Under the pieces are notes generated by a model that was not told where the DNA came from, did not search any database, and saw nothing but the letters and a program-made list of their open reading frames with translations. From Desulfococcus multivorans (GTDB lineage: Bacteria > Desulfobacterota > Desulfobacteria > Desulfobacterales > Desulfococcaceae), in NCBI RefSeq assembly GCF_001854245.1, contig NZ_CP015381.1, positions 4,065,001 through 4,129,000 on the forward strand: DNA of 64,000 bases, read 5' to 3'. Each line of letters starts with the position of its first letter. Position 1 is the first letter of the stretch. This document shows positions 23,596-31,901 of the stretch, one piece after another. The translations under genes were made by a program, and so were the position numbers.

Positions 23596-23832
23596 TCAAT
23601 CGAAAGCCCGGTCCCGCAGGTCGTCGGCAAAATCGACAACCCAGTGGAGGACGTTGTAAGTTCGCGTCACGCCGGTCCGGCGGTTTCTGACCACCGCCCG
23701 GAACGTCTCCGACGCCCTGGCCGGCCGGGGGAGGTGGACCTCCTCCTCCAGCAGTTCGAAATCCGAAGGGTCGAGCCCGGCATCCCGGATGATATCCTTG
23801 AAATCCTCAATCTCCGTTGCGTCTATCCGCAT
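23596..23832 (-). CDS. Conserved-looking small protein, unknown function
   Basis: 78 residues, acidic, with an N-terminal helix (EIEDFKDIIRDAGLD) and a C-terminal segment V-R-N-R-R-TG-x-x-R-TYNVLHW. Its start is one base from the stop of the zinc-ribbon protein gene, so the two are probably translated from one message. No family is recognised; the close spacing and good codon pattern support it being real. Confidence 0.65.
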   Translation of the reverse strand: MRIDATEIEDFKDIIRDAGLDPSDFELLEEEVHLPRPARASETFRAVVRNRRTGVTRTYNVLHWVVDFADDLRDRAFD

Positions 23833-23833
23833 A

Positions 23834-24520
23834 TCAAGTCTCCTTGCTTCTTCGGCATGCGCCTATGCGCTCTCGCGACGCTGCGCCGTCTTCCCGGACC
23901 GTCCGGGCATCGCGGTTTCCCGCATGCTTTCCCAGCATGAAGAAAACCAGCAGAAACTCCGCCTGAATCCGAACGACAACGACGGCCAGGAGATAGATCA
24001 TGACGGCCGCCGCCGCAGCCCCGTAATTACCGACGGAAAAGAGAAAATAGTTGACGAGAATCAAGGTAACGGCCCCTCCGAAAATCAGAAGAAGGGCATA
24101 GAGCACCTTGATCATGCCCGGCGTGATCAAGTGGTCGAACGACAGGTCGAACAGCCCGCGAAAGAGTTCGCCGATCGCGTCTGGTCCCTGAGGTGTCGGG
24201 CCGTTCCAGACGACGGGGTCCTCGGTGCGGGCGGCCGCCGTGTGCCGGTCTTGCCGCGACTCCGGCATTGACGGTTGTTCATGGGATTGTGAAAGGGTCA
24301 TGCCGCAGCACATGCAGGTGTCGCTCTTCTTCTGGGTGATGAAGCACCGCGGGCATGTCATCTCCGCTTCATCGGGCTCATGTCCCGGTCGAGGCGAACG
24401 CACCTTTTCCACCCTGAACGGGGTGCCGCATATCTTGCACTTCACGCTCATGCCGCCTTCCGGTACCTCGGCATCCTCGAAGAAATGCGCTGCCAGGCAT
24501 TCCGGACAGTTGACTTTCAT
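23834..24520 (-). CDS. Zinc-ribbon protein with DUF4282-like membrane region
   Basis: 228 residues. It starts with a MJ0042-type zinc ribbon (CPEC at 5-8, CKIC near 28-31), then a second Cys-rich ribbon near residues 52-68 (CPRC ... CMCC). Two TM helices follow (about 128-150 and 155-180) with a FDLSFDHLITPG-x-IKVLY motif typical of DUF4282. ATG 24520 has GGGAGGTG upstream; an ATG six codons earlier lacks it. Such proteins are membrane-anchored and of unknown role. Cotranscribed with the small gene downstream. Confidence 0.78.
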   Translation of the reverse strand: MKVNCPECLAAHFFEDAEVPEGGMSVKCKICGTPFRVEKVRSPRPGHEPDEAEMTCPRCFITQKKSDTCMCCGMTLSQSHEQPSMPESRQDRHTAAARTEDPVVWNGPTPQGPDAIGELFRGLFDLSFDHLITPGMIKVLYALLLIFGGAVTLILVNYFLFSVGNYGAAAAAVMIYLLAVVVVRIQAEFLLVFFMLGKHAGNRDARTVREDGAASRERIGACRRSKET

Positions 24521-24580
24521 CTCGCACCTCCCGGACAAAAGGGGATCCGGGGGAACCCTGCATCCCCCGCAGCGGATCCG

Positions 24581-25729
24581 TTACAGAGGGGCATCCGAAA
24601 CAAAGGGGGTTTCCCGGCAGAAGAAGCCGTGGATCATAGCGCCGGTCCCGGTGCCCGCAGTATTCATGATGAGATCGAGAAGACTGGAGCTCCGGGAGGG
24701 AATCCATGCCTGGCCGATCTCGATGGCCAGGCTCACGGCAAAACCCAGAATGACGGCGAAGGCAATGGCGTGCCGTTGAATTCGCAGCGGACCCCGGCGA
24801 AAAAGCAAGGTGAAAACGAGTCCGAAGGGCACGAAACCGACGAAGTTGACGACGACGTCCTGGATGAAAGCGCTTCTCAAGCTGAAATCCGTCGGGGAAA
24901 AAATCAAAAACTGCCGCTTGAGTACGGTCATTCTTGTCGGGACCTCGAGGTGACGCCCCCGGCCCGATCGGTCGAGAACAGGAGCGCCGGGTCGGCCGTC
25001 GAACAGGTAAAGCATGGACGGCGCCGCCGTGAGGGCATGGGAAAAATCACGGTTTTCCAGCCATTCGGCATAATGTTTCGAGACGTCGGCAGCGGCGAGG
25101 GCGTGGGGATATACCGCAAAACCGTGAATTTCGCCTTCCCAGACAATGTTGCCGTAGACGGAGTTTCCCATCACCAACGCGGAGGATCGTCCGCCGCCCG
25201 GAAAACTCAGGGTCAGCCGCCTGTTTTCGTCGACGCGCCTTCCGTTCAGATAGAGTCGGGTCCCCTCCCCGTCCGTCGTTACCGTCACGACGACGGGCGC
25301 CTGCGGCAGCTCGGAAAGGTCGGTCGAGACCCGCGGGGCTTTTCTGCTGTAATCAAAGTCGTCCCCGTTCATGACGACGATATGGTTCCGCCATTGTCCC
25401 ATCAGCAACTGGGCGTCGTCATCCCCGTCATGGAACATGAACAGGATACCGAATCTGCTGTTCCCCTGGTGATGGGACGTGAAGGCGATCTCCATGGAAA
25501 ATCCCGGCGGCCCGTCCGGCATCACGGAAGCGGCATCAAGAGGGACATCGAAAGGCTTCGTGCAGGCGATGCCGTATTTCCGGAACCGAAGACCCGGCCC
25601 GTCGGTCAGCCGGTTTACCTTGTTGGTAAAAAGGGAATGGCGGGGGTTGAGCCCCACGACGAGAATGATTCCAAGCACCGTCGCCGCAAGACCGATAAGG
25701 ATTTTCAGGGGTAGCTGCCTGCAGTCCAT
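24581..25729 (-). CDS. VanZ-like protein with inserted LamG/concanavalin-like domain
   Basis: 382 residues: an N-terminal TM helix (9-27), a soluble beta-rich domain at about 70-260 with LamG-type features (F-S-M-E-I-AF, L-Y-L-N-G-R-R-V-D, W-x-G-x-I-HGFAVY), then three or four TM helices with V-V-V-NFVGFVPFG, E-IGQAWIPSRSSSLLD and G-T-G-x-G-AMIHG, the VanZ core. This VanZ-LamG architecture occurs in environmental bacteria and its role is unknown; VanZ itself confers low-level teicoplanin tolerance. The extracytoplasmic domain may bind glycans. Confidence 0.8.
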   Translation of the reverse strand: MDCRQLPLKILIGLAATVLGIILVVGLNPRHSLFTNKVNRLTDGPGLRFRKYGIACTKPFDVPLDAASVMPDGPPGFSMEIAFTSHHQGNSRFGILFMFHDGDDDAQLLMGQWRNHIVVMNGDDFDYSRKAPRVSTDLSELPQAPVVVTVTTDGEGTRLYLNGRRVDENRRLTLSFPGGGRSSALVMGNSVYGNIVWEGEIHGFAVYPHALAAADVSKHYAEWLENRDFSHALTAAPSMLYLFDGRPGAPVLDRSGRGRHLEVPTRMTVLKRQFLIFSPTDFSLRSAFIQDVVVNFVGFVPFGLVFTLLFRRGPLRIQRHAIAFAVILGFAVSLAIEIGQAWIPSRSSSLLDLIMNTAGTGTGAMIHGFFCRETPFVSDAPL

Positions 25730-25827
25730 TAATCGTTGAAATCCGTGCCCAAGTCCGTTGTGCGTTCATGGAGAACGTTCCCCGGCACCCGCCCGGGGGA
25801 GATCCGTTGCCGATTTTCTATCCCTTA

Positions 25828-25966
25828 CTCAACGTTCGACTTTCATAGGCCGGTGCCGGGAGGATACGACCCGCGCCCAACGCGGTTTCGTTCAAGTGCC
25901 GCTTGCTCCGGACCGTATCCTCCCGGCACCTCTTTCCGATCACCGCCATGGAAGTCGAAAGTTGAA
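25828..25966. mobile_element. Palindromic element, 139 bp form
   Basis: Outer arms CTCAACGTTCGACTTTCATA and GGAAGTCGAAAGTTGAA; inner arms GGTGCCGGGAGGATACG and CGTATCCTCCCGGCACC; core GCCCAACGCGGTTTCGTTCA and AGTGCCGCTTG. Relative to the 10674 copy the core lies in the opposite orientation. Flanks TCCCTTA and TGCTTTA match at 5 of 7. The rest of the 533-bp gap (25730-26263) shows only a GAAGGCTGAAGACGC module trace near 26205. Confidence 0.75.
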
Positions 25967-26263
25967 TGCTTTACCCTCCATCGAAACGCGGCCAAAGTCA
26001 ACATGGAAAATCGGACCCGGCCGACCCGGGGGATGCCGTTCACGGCCCGCTTCGGGTATATTTCCGGTGGACCCGTTGACGGTTTTGTGCTTTATGTTCC
26101 TCGAAACCAGCCCGGCAGCCCCTGCCGTCATGGGCGACGGCGATGCGGTGGCGGACCGGGCTCGAGACAGCGCCCCGGGGCATCCGCGCCGGGGAAAAGA
26201 TCGAAGGCTGAAGACGCTGTCTTCAAACGCAATCCCTTCAGCCGTTCAACAAGGAGTAGTTTC

Positions 26264-26797
26264 ATGAACACGGAAAACGAAACGAAAAAACCGCCCCGGA
26301 TCCAGAGCAAACTGGTGCCGATCCTGCGGGAGGGGGTGGACATCGTCAAGATGGTCCTTTACAAGGAGCTCAAATCCTATCTTTCCGCCAGGTACTCGGA
26401 CCGGGGCACCCAATTCGCCCAACGGCTCGCCGGCGCGATCCTGAACGATCTCTTCGGCATCGAAAACCTGATGGAACCCTTCGCCGGATTCAAACGGGAG
26501 CACCAGGCCCTGATCACGGCGGAACTCCGCGCCCTCCCGGACCGGTTCGAAAACCTTAGAATCCCGCTGACCGACGCCCTTCGCGTCCAGTTCCTCTGCG
26601 ACAGCCGGGACGGCATCGACAGTGAATCGATCCTGGTCCGGGCCAACGAACTCGGTATCCTGATGATGGACCGGGATATTCCTCTGCCCAGGTTTTTCAT
26701 GAACCTCGTCCGAAAGCTGGGCGTCGCCCATGAGATCCTCGATCCCGAAGCGGTCATGGCGATCCCGGAGGACGACGGCGGCGCCGGCTTTAACTAA
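26264..26797 (+). CDS. Hypothetical cytosolic protein, 177 residues
   Basis: Predicted mostly helical and charged, with no Cys-rich motif except one near mid-protein (V-Q-F-L-C-D-S-R-D). It begins I-x-SKLVPILREGVDIVKMV and carries YSDRGTQFAQRLAGAILNDL. AAGGAG precedes ATG 26264, and the long upstream in-frame extension is rejected as repeat-derived. The next gene, an MFS exporter, begins 39 bp on in the same direction, so they may be cotranscribed. No family recognised. Confidence 0.7.
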   Translation: MNTENETKKPPRIQSKLVPILREGVDIVKMVLYKELKSYLSARYSDRGTQFAQRLAGAILNDLFGIENLMEPFAGFKREHQALITAELRALPDRFENLRIPLTDALRVQFLCDSRDGIDSESILVRANELGILMMDRDIPLPRFFMNLVRKLGVAHEILDPEAVMAIPEDDGGAGFN

Positions 26798-26836
26798 GGG
26801 CGGCATCGGGACTTTCCCTCCAGAGGAGACAGCGTC

Positions 26837-28228
26837 ATGGCGCGATCACCGGAAAAAACATCCCCCAAAGCGGCCCTGGCCGTGGCCGCCCTCACGACCT
26901 TCATGGCCCCGTTCATGATTTCGGCGGTCAATATCGCCCTTCCGGCCATCCAGGCGGAGTTCGCCGTGGATGCCGTGGTGCTGGGGTGGCTGGCCAACGC
27001 CTATCTGCTGGCCACCGGCGTAGCCCTGGTGCCCGCGGGAAAGATCGCCGACATTTACGGCCGGCGGAAGATCTTCATCACCGGCATCCTCGTCTTCACC
27101 GTCGCGACAACGGCCACTGCCGTCATGCCCTCGATATCCTGGATCATTCTGCTTCGGATCCTCCAGGGGATGGGCGCTGCCATGACCATGACCACCGGCA
27201 TCGCCATCATTTCAGCGGTCTTCCCGCCCAGCGAACGCGGGAAGGCCATCGGCATCACCGTGTCGAGCGTCTACATCGGTCTGTCGGTGGGGCCGTTTGC
27301 AGGCGGTCTGTTGACCGGCGCCTTTGGATGGCGCGCCATCTTCCTCATCAACGCCCCTATCGGTGCGGCGGCGCTGCTGCTGGCCGCCCTAAAGATCCGA
27401 GAGGAGTGGGCCGACGCTGCGGGAGAACGTTTCGATGTCGCGGGCAGCCTTTTCTACGGCGTGGCCCTGGTCTGCCTCATGTATGGACTGTCGATCCTCC
27501 CGGCGCGCCTGGGCCTCGGGCTGCTGGGCGGCGGGGCTCTGGCAATGGGGCTTTTCATCCGCCACGAGCTCAGGACGGCCTTTCCCGTCTTCGAGGTTCG
27601 GCTCTTCCGCCAGAACCGAACCTTCACCTACTCGAGCCTGGCGGCCCTGATCAACTACGCGGCCACCTTTGCCGTGGCGTTTCTGATGAGCCTCTACCTG
27701 CAGTACATCAAGGGCATGTCCCCCGAGGCCGCCGGCACCGTCCTCATCTGCCAACCCGGGGTCATGGCCCTCTTCTCCCCGGCGGCCGGAAGGCTGTCGG
27801 ATCGGATCGAGCCCGCCGCCATCGCCTCCGCCGGCATGGCGTTGACGGCCGCGGGCCTCGCCGCCCTCGCCTTTCTCTCCGCCGATACGGACATTCCTTA
27901 TATCATCGTCAGCCTTGTGGTTCTGGGGCTTGGGTTCGCGCTCTTTTCCTCTCCCAACATGAACGCCATCATGGGCAGCGTCGAAAAGCGGCATTACGGC
28001 GTCGCCTCGGGGACGGTGGCGACCATGCGGCTCGTGGGCCAGATGCTGAGCATGACCCTGGCGACCCTGGCCTTTTCCTTCTTCATCGGCAGCGCCCAGA
28101 TCGCACCGCCGGTATACCCCCGGTTTCTGGAGGCCGTGACCCTCTGCTTCGCGGCCTTCTCCGTCATGTGCGCCGGAGGCATCTATTTTTCCCTGGCCAG
28201 AGGCACCCTCCACAGCCGGTCCCGTTGA
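26837..28228 (+). CDS. MFS drug exporter, DHA2 (EmrB/QacA) family
   Basis: 463 residues with about 14 TM segments. Family marks: N-I-ALPAIQAEF in TM1, WLANAYLLATGV in TM2, motif A GKIADIYGRRKIF between TM2 and TM3, R-ILQGMGAAMTM in TM4, and motif C GLSVGPFAGGLLTGAFGWR in TM5. These are proton-driven drug or metabolite exporters of the inner membrane. GAGGAGA precedes the ATG. No regulator or membrane-fusion partner is adjacent, so it likely works alone. Substrate unknown. Confidence 0.9.
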   Translation: MARSPEKTSPKAALAVAALTTFMAPFMISAVNIALPAIQAEFAVDAVVLGWLANAYLLATGVALVPAGKIADIYGRRKIFITGILVFTVATTATAVMPSISWIILLRILQGMGAAMTMTTGIAIISAVFPPSERGKAIGITVSSVYIGLSVGPFAGGLLTGAFGWRAIFLINAPIGAAALLLAALKIREEWADAAGERFDVAGSLFYGVALVCLMYGLSILPARLGLGLLGGGALAMGLFIRHELRTAFPVFEVRLFRQNRTFTYSSLAALINYAATFAVAFLMSLYLQYIKGMSPEAAGTVLICQPGVMALFSPAAGRLSDRIEPAAIASAGMALTAAGLAALAFLSADTDIPYIIVSLVVLGLGFALFSSPNMNAIMGSVEKRHYGVASGTVATMRLVGQMLSMTLATLAFSFFIGSAQIAPPVYPRFLEAVTLCFAAFSVMCAGGIYFSLARGTLHSRSR

Positions 28229-28274
28229 AGCCCTGTCCGTTTACACGATGCCGTCAATGATTATGTTAAATGAA

Positions 28275-28346
28275 GGCAAGTGTCGGCTTTCATACGGGTG
28301 AGCGGAAAGAGAAGCCGGCACCGGCCCATGAATATCGAAAGGTGAA
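28275..28346. repeat. Short palindromic element, diverged
   Basis: GTGTCGGCTTTCATACGGGT, GAGCGGAAAGAGAAGCCGGC, then ACCGGCCCATGAATATCGAA and AGGTGAA. Arms pair imperfectly, and no convincing flanking duplication is seen. It lies between the MFS gene and the next small gene. Confidence 0.6.
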
Positions 28347-28502
28347 TAGATAAATACGTTCCCGCAAACAAAGCGATTTGGATATGAGAGAGATAATTTT
28401 GAAATTGCCCCGACATCGCCTCCGGTAATCCGTTTCCGGATTCCCGGAGGCCGGTGGGTGTTCAGTGAATCCATGTCATTGCCGTGAAGAAAGGAGGGTG
28501 CC

Positions 28503-28799
28503 ATGAATGCAGGCATTTTTTTTACCGGCTCGGGACCCATCCTGCTTCTGACATCATACGCATCTCTCGACAACCCCAATCTTGTCGACAAACTGAAAAC
28601 CAAGGGCATCAAAAAGTTTATCGCATACTCGGTGCCCGAGGATGCAGTCAAAGCGAAATACGGAAATCATTACAATGTCATCATGGGAGATCTGAAGCAG
28701 GAGGACGATCTTCGGATTCTCGATTATGACGGCCATCATATCTTCAACAACTTTTCCCTGAAGGAACTCGGCGACCCTGTCTATCACGACGCGACCTGA
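28503..28799 (+). CDS. Small hypothetical protein, 98 residues
   Basis: Preceded by AAAGGAGGGTG, one of the strongest ribosome binding sites in the window. The protein starts with a hydrophobic ILLLTSYASL segment, then charged residues with K-T-K-G-I-K-KFIAYSVPEDA and a C-terminal YDGHHIFNNFSLKELG. It looks like a compact cytosolic domain; the family is not recognised. It is monocistronic, followed closely by an intrinsic terminator. Confidence 0.75.
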   Translation: MNAGIFFTGSGPILLLTSYASLDNPNLVDKLKTKGIKKFIAYSVPEDAVKAKYGNHYNVIMGDLKQEDDLRILDYDGHHIFNNFSLKELGDPVYHDAT

Positions 28800-28838
28800 T
28801 GTCGTCCGGATTTCGCCGAGAACATCGATGACCGCAAC

Positions 28839-28866
28839 AAGGCTATCCATTCATGGATAGCCTTTT
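28839..28866 (+). terminator. Intrinsic terminator after the 98-residue gene
   Basis: AAGGCTATCCAT and ATGGATAGCCTT form a 12-bp perfect stem, with T residues overlapping and following at 28862-28866. It also lies at the 3' end of the converging MFS gene and could serve both. Confidence 0.85.
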
Positions 28867-28895
28867 TCACGCCTCCAGGACGGGCATCCCCGGCG

Positions 28896-30059
28896 TCATC
28901 GGCTTCCGGCGGAGGGAAAACAGGCGATGATCGGCAGCGTGACAAGGGGGATCACGGTAATCCCGGTCAAAACCGACTGGATGGAGGTAAGATCGGCAAG
29001 CTTGCCCACCAGCGGGGAAAGCATCCCCCCCAGGCCGAAGGCAAACCCCATCATGAGGCTCGCCACCATGGACCTTCCCTTGGGCGCCAAGGTCTGGGCC
29101 ATGACCACGCCGATGGGCAGAGAGGCCAGTACCGCAGCCCCTGCCAGGATTGCGCCCAGATAGACCCACCCGCCCTCCAATTTGAGAAAAAGAAACAGAA
29201 TCGGTGCCATGACGGCGTGGGTAAACAGAAACACGGGCTTGAACCCGATGCGGTCCGATATATGGCCGGCCAGCAGGCCGCCGGCCGTCCCGGCTATCGT
29301 GAAAAGAGAAAAGATCATCCCGGCGGACACAATGGAGAACCCCTTCTGGACATAGAGAACCGGCATGAAGGTCATGAATGACTGACCCACCAGAGCCCTC
29401 AGGAACATGACGGCCCAGATGAGGATGATGCTTTTCCATGCGCCGCCCAGGCTTTCCCGGACGGCCCCGATAAACCCCAGGTGCCGCATGCCCTCACTCT
29501 CGGGCGACGGCACGGTGAAATAAAGGTAGACAAGGGCCGCCAGCCCGAAAACCATGGTCGCCGGCAGGGCCGAGAGCCCGTACCGGGCCGCATACCAGGT
29601 GATGAAAAGGGGACCGACGCCGAAGGCCAGGGTGCCGCCCGTGTTGAAAATCGACATGGAAAACCCGGCGTTCCGCCCCGCATAGAGGGGCACCATCCCC
29701 GTCACCGAGGGATGGAACATGGACGATCCCACCGACCCCAGGGCTACGGCCGCCAAGAGGGTCCAGAACCCGACGGCGATCCCGGAGATGGGGATGAAAA
29801 CAACCGGCAGAAGCAGACCGACCATGATGAACAGACGCGTCTGGTAACGGTCGGAATAATAGCCGGCCATGGGCTGGATGATGAAGGCCAGGAAGCGGTT
29901 GACGCCTGCGATCACGCCGATCTGGGTCAGGGAGAGCCCCATCTTCTCGACAAAGAGGGGAAAGAGGGGGTTGGTGAAGGAGCTGTAGAAATCCCCCGTG
30001 AAATGTACGAGGGTGAGGGCGAAAAGGATCCGGATGTTGGCCTTGGCATGTCCCGTCAT
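28896..30059 (-). CDS. MFS transporter, fosmidomycin-resistance-like (Fsr)
   Basis: 387 residues, 12 TM segments. It opens with FALTLVHFTGDFYSSFTNPL, the H-F-x-x-D-x-x-x TM1 of Fsr-type carriers, and carries G-x-YSDRYQTR (motif A) and SSMFHPSVTGMVP, the Fsr-like H-P motif of TM4. The second half has GHISDRIGFKPVF. Such proteins export fosmidomycin or other small molecules. ATG 30059 is preferred because family similarity begins there; the upstream 31 codons are not family-like. Substrate unproven. Confidence 0.85.
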   Translation of the reverse strand: MTGHAKANIRILFALTLVHFTGDFYSSFTNPLFPLFVEKMGLSLTQIGVIAGVNRFLAFIIQPMAGYYSDRYQTRLFIMVGLLLPVVFIPISGIAVGFWTLLAAVALGSVGSSMFHPSVTGMVPLYAGRNAGFSMSIFNTGGTLAFGVGPLFITWYAARYGLSALPATMVFGLAALVYLYFTVPSPESEGMRHLGFIGAVRESLGGAWKSIILIWAVMFLRALVGQSFMTFMPVLYVQKGFSIVSAGMIFSLFTIAGTAGGLLAGHISDRIGFKPVFLFTHAVMAPILFLFLKLEGGWVYLGAILAGAAVLASLPIGVVMAQTLAPKGRSMVASLMMGFAFGLGGMLSPLVGKLADLTSIQSVLTGITVIPLVTLPIIACFPSAGSR

Positions 30060-30230
30060 GGCAGCGTGTCCTGGGTTGAAGATGTCGTCACGGTCGTCCC
30101 GCAGGCGGGGCGGGCCGACAAGAGACTGGAGACTATAGGAAGCCTCGCGCACGCCGTCAACAGAAATCCGGCCGGCGGCTCCCCACCGGTTGACCTTCGC
30201 CGTGGGAGAGTATGAAACCCTCGATTTTAT

Positions 30231-30332
30231 TTGACAGGCGGCCAGAGGATTGATATATTATCGTCTAATTGATTTTCCAGGATGAAAACGATCCATCGTC
30301 AGCCCCGGGATATTTCCGGGGCTCTTCTTTTT
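30231..30332 (+). promoter_or_regulatory. Strong promoter and leader attenuator before the DEAD-box helicase
   Basis: TTGACA (30231-30236) and TATATT (30254-30259) are 17 bp apart, the best promoter in the window. About 35 bases into the transcript, AGCCCCGG / CCGGGGCT (30301-30323) forms a stable hairpin followed by CTTCTTTTT (30324-30332), an intrinsic-terminator shape. The helicase ATG is 51 bp later. A leader terminator ahead of an RNA helicase gene suggests attenuation, possibly autoregulated or cold-responsive. Confidence 0.7.
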
Positions 30333-30383
30333 GGTCCTTTCTCCATATTCCATATCCATCCAAACTACAACACAAAGGAATTT

Positions 30384-31781
30384 ATGACCTTTCAAGCATT
30401 TCAGTTGAATTCCGCCGTTATGGCGGGCATCACAGCCGCGGGCTACACCCGGCCGACCCCCATTCAGACCCAGGCCGTCCCGAAGGTGATGGCCGGCGGC
30501 GACCTCATGGGGCTCGCCCAGACCGGCACCGGCAAAACCGCCGCCTTCGCCCTTCCCATACTGCACCGCCTGGTTACCGGCGATGCCGACCCGAACCGAT
30601 CCCACGACCGCACCAACGATCGCCGTTCGATCGGCCGCGGCAGCGACAAACACGATTGCCCCCGCGCCCTGATCCTCGCCCCCACCCGCGAGCTGGCGGA
30701 ACAGATCCACCAGTCCATCGAACTCCTCGGGCGGAAAACCCGGCTTTCGAGCATCGCGCTATACGGCGGCGTCAACATCAATCCGCAGATCCAGAAACTC
30801 AGGCGCGGCGTGGACATCATCGTGGCCTGCCCCGGCCGTCTCCTCGACCACCTCAACCGGAGGACCGTAGCCTTTCCCAACCTGGAGGTCCTGGTCCTGG
30901 ACGAAGCGGACCATATGTTCGACATGGGATTTCTGCCCGACATCCGACGGATCATCGGGCGGCTTCCCGGAAAACGACAGACCCTTCTCTTTTCGGCGAC
31001 CATGCCTGACGAGATCCGGGTCCTGGCGAACGAAGTCCTGAATCGGCCGGCCACGGTCCAGATCGGTGTGACCGCGCCGGCGGACACCGTGAGCCATGCC
31101 CTCTACCCGGTGGCCCAACACCTGAAAACGCCCCTTTTGATGGCCATCCTGAAGGGCACAGACACCGGCGCCGTCCTGGTCTTCACCCGGACCAAGCATC
31201 GGGCCCGGCAGCTGGGGGACAAGCTGGCAAAGGCGGGCTATCCCTCCGCCTCCCTCCAGGGGAACCTCAGCCAGAACCGACGTCAGGCGGCCCTTGACGG
31301 ATTCCGCTCGGGCAAATTTCAGATCCTGGTGGCCACCGACATCGCGGCCCGGGGCATCGACGTCTCGGGGGTCTCCCATGTCATCAACTACGATATCCCC
31401 GATACCCCCGATGCCTATATTCATCGCATCGGCCGGACCGGCCGCGCGACATGCACGGGCGACGCCTTCACCCTGACCACCACGGCGGACGCCCCCATCG
31501 TCCGGGCCATCACCCGGGTCCTGGGCGCGCCCATCGAACGCCGTACGGTCGCGGACTTCGATTACGGCGTCCCCGAACCGGAAAAGGCCGGTGGGAACCC
31601 GCGTCCCCGACAACATACCGCCACGCGAAACAGCGCCAGGCGAAACAACGAAGGATCGGCGGGCCTTTCCGGCGCCGGCAGAACCTTCCCGGCGCGCCGT
31701 CGAAACAGCGGCGGCCGAGTTCCCGCATACGCCGCCGGCGCGGGCACCCGGTCCGGATCCCATACCCGCCGCGCCCGCTGA
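30384..31781 (+). CDS. DEAD-box ATP-dependent RNA helicase (RhlE-like)
   Basis: 465 residues with all helicase motifs: Q motif F-Q-L-N-S-A ... GYTRPTPIQ, Walker A AQTGTGKT (45-52), PTRELAEQ, DEAD at 173-176, SAT in LFSATMP, ARGIDV, and HRIGRTGR. A low-complexity Arg/Pro/Asn tail from about residue 395 is typical of RhlE-type proteins and aids RNA binding. An extra basic/hydrophilic insert (about 66-90, D-R-T-N-D-R-R-S) separates motifs I and Ia. GGAATTT precedes the ATG. Likely roles are ribosome assembly or mRNA turnover, especially in the cold. Confidence 0.93.
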   Translation: MTFQAFQLNSAVMAGITAAGYTRPTPIQTQAVPKVMAGGDLMGLAQTGTGKTAAFALPILHRLVTGDADPNRSHDRTNDRRSIGRGSDKHDCPRALILAPTRELAEQIHQSIELLGRKTRLSSIALYGGVNINPQIQKLRRGVDIIVACPGRLLDHLNRRTVAFPNLEVLVLDEADHMFDMGFLPDIRRIIGRLPGKRQTLLFSATMPDEIRVLANEVLNRPATVQIGVTAPADTVSHALYPVAQHLKTPLLMAILKGTDTGAVLVFTRTKHRARQLGDKLAKAGYPSASLQGNLSQNRRQAALDGFRSGKFQILVATDIAARGIDVSGVSHVINYDIPDTPDAYIHRIGRTGRATCTGDAFTLTTTADAPIVRAITRVLGAPIERRTVADFDYGVPEPEKAGGNPRPRQHTATRNSARRNNEGSAGLSGAGRTFPARRRNSGGRVPAYAAGAGTRSGSHTRRAR

Positions 31782-31901
31782 CCGAGATGACGGACCGCCG
31801 AGGGAGGACGTTCCGGCAGCCCTCCGGCGGTTAAGCCCGGGGCTTGACGGCGGGCCGGGCCGTCATCATCTTTTCAGTGACGACCGAACCCGAATGACGA
31901 C

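Noticed and set aside
25736-26263. In-frame extension of the 177-residue gene upstream to 25736
   Set aside because: It crosses a mobile element and is Arg/Pro-rich; ATG 26264 with AAGGAG is the better start.
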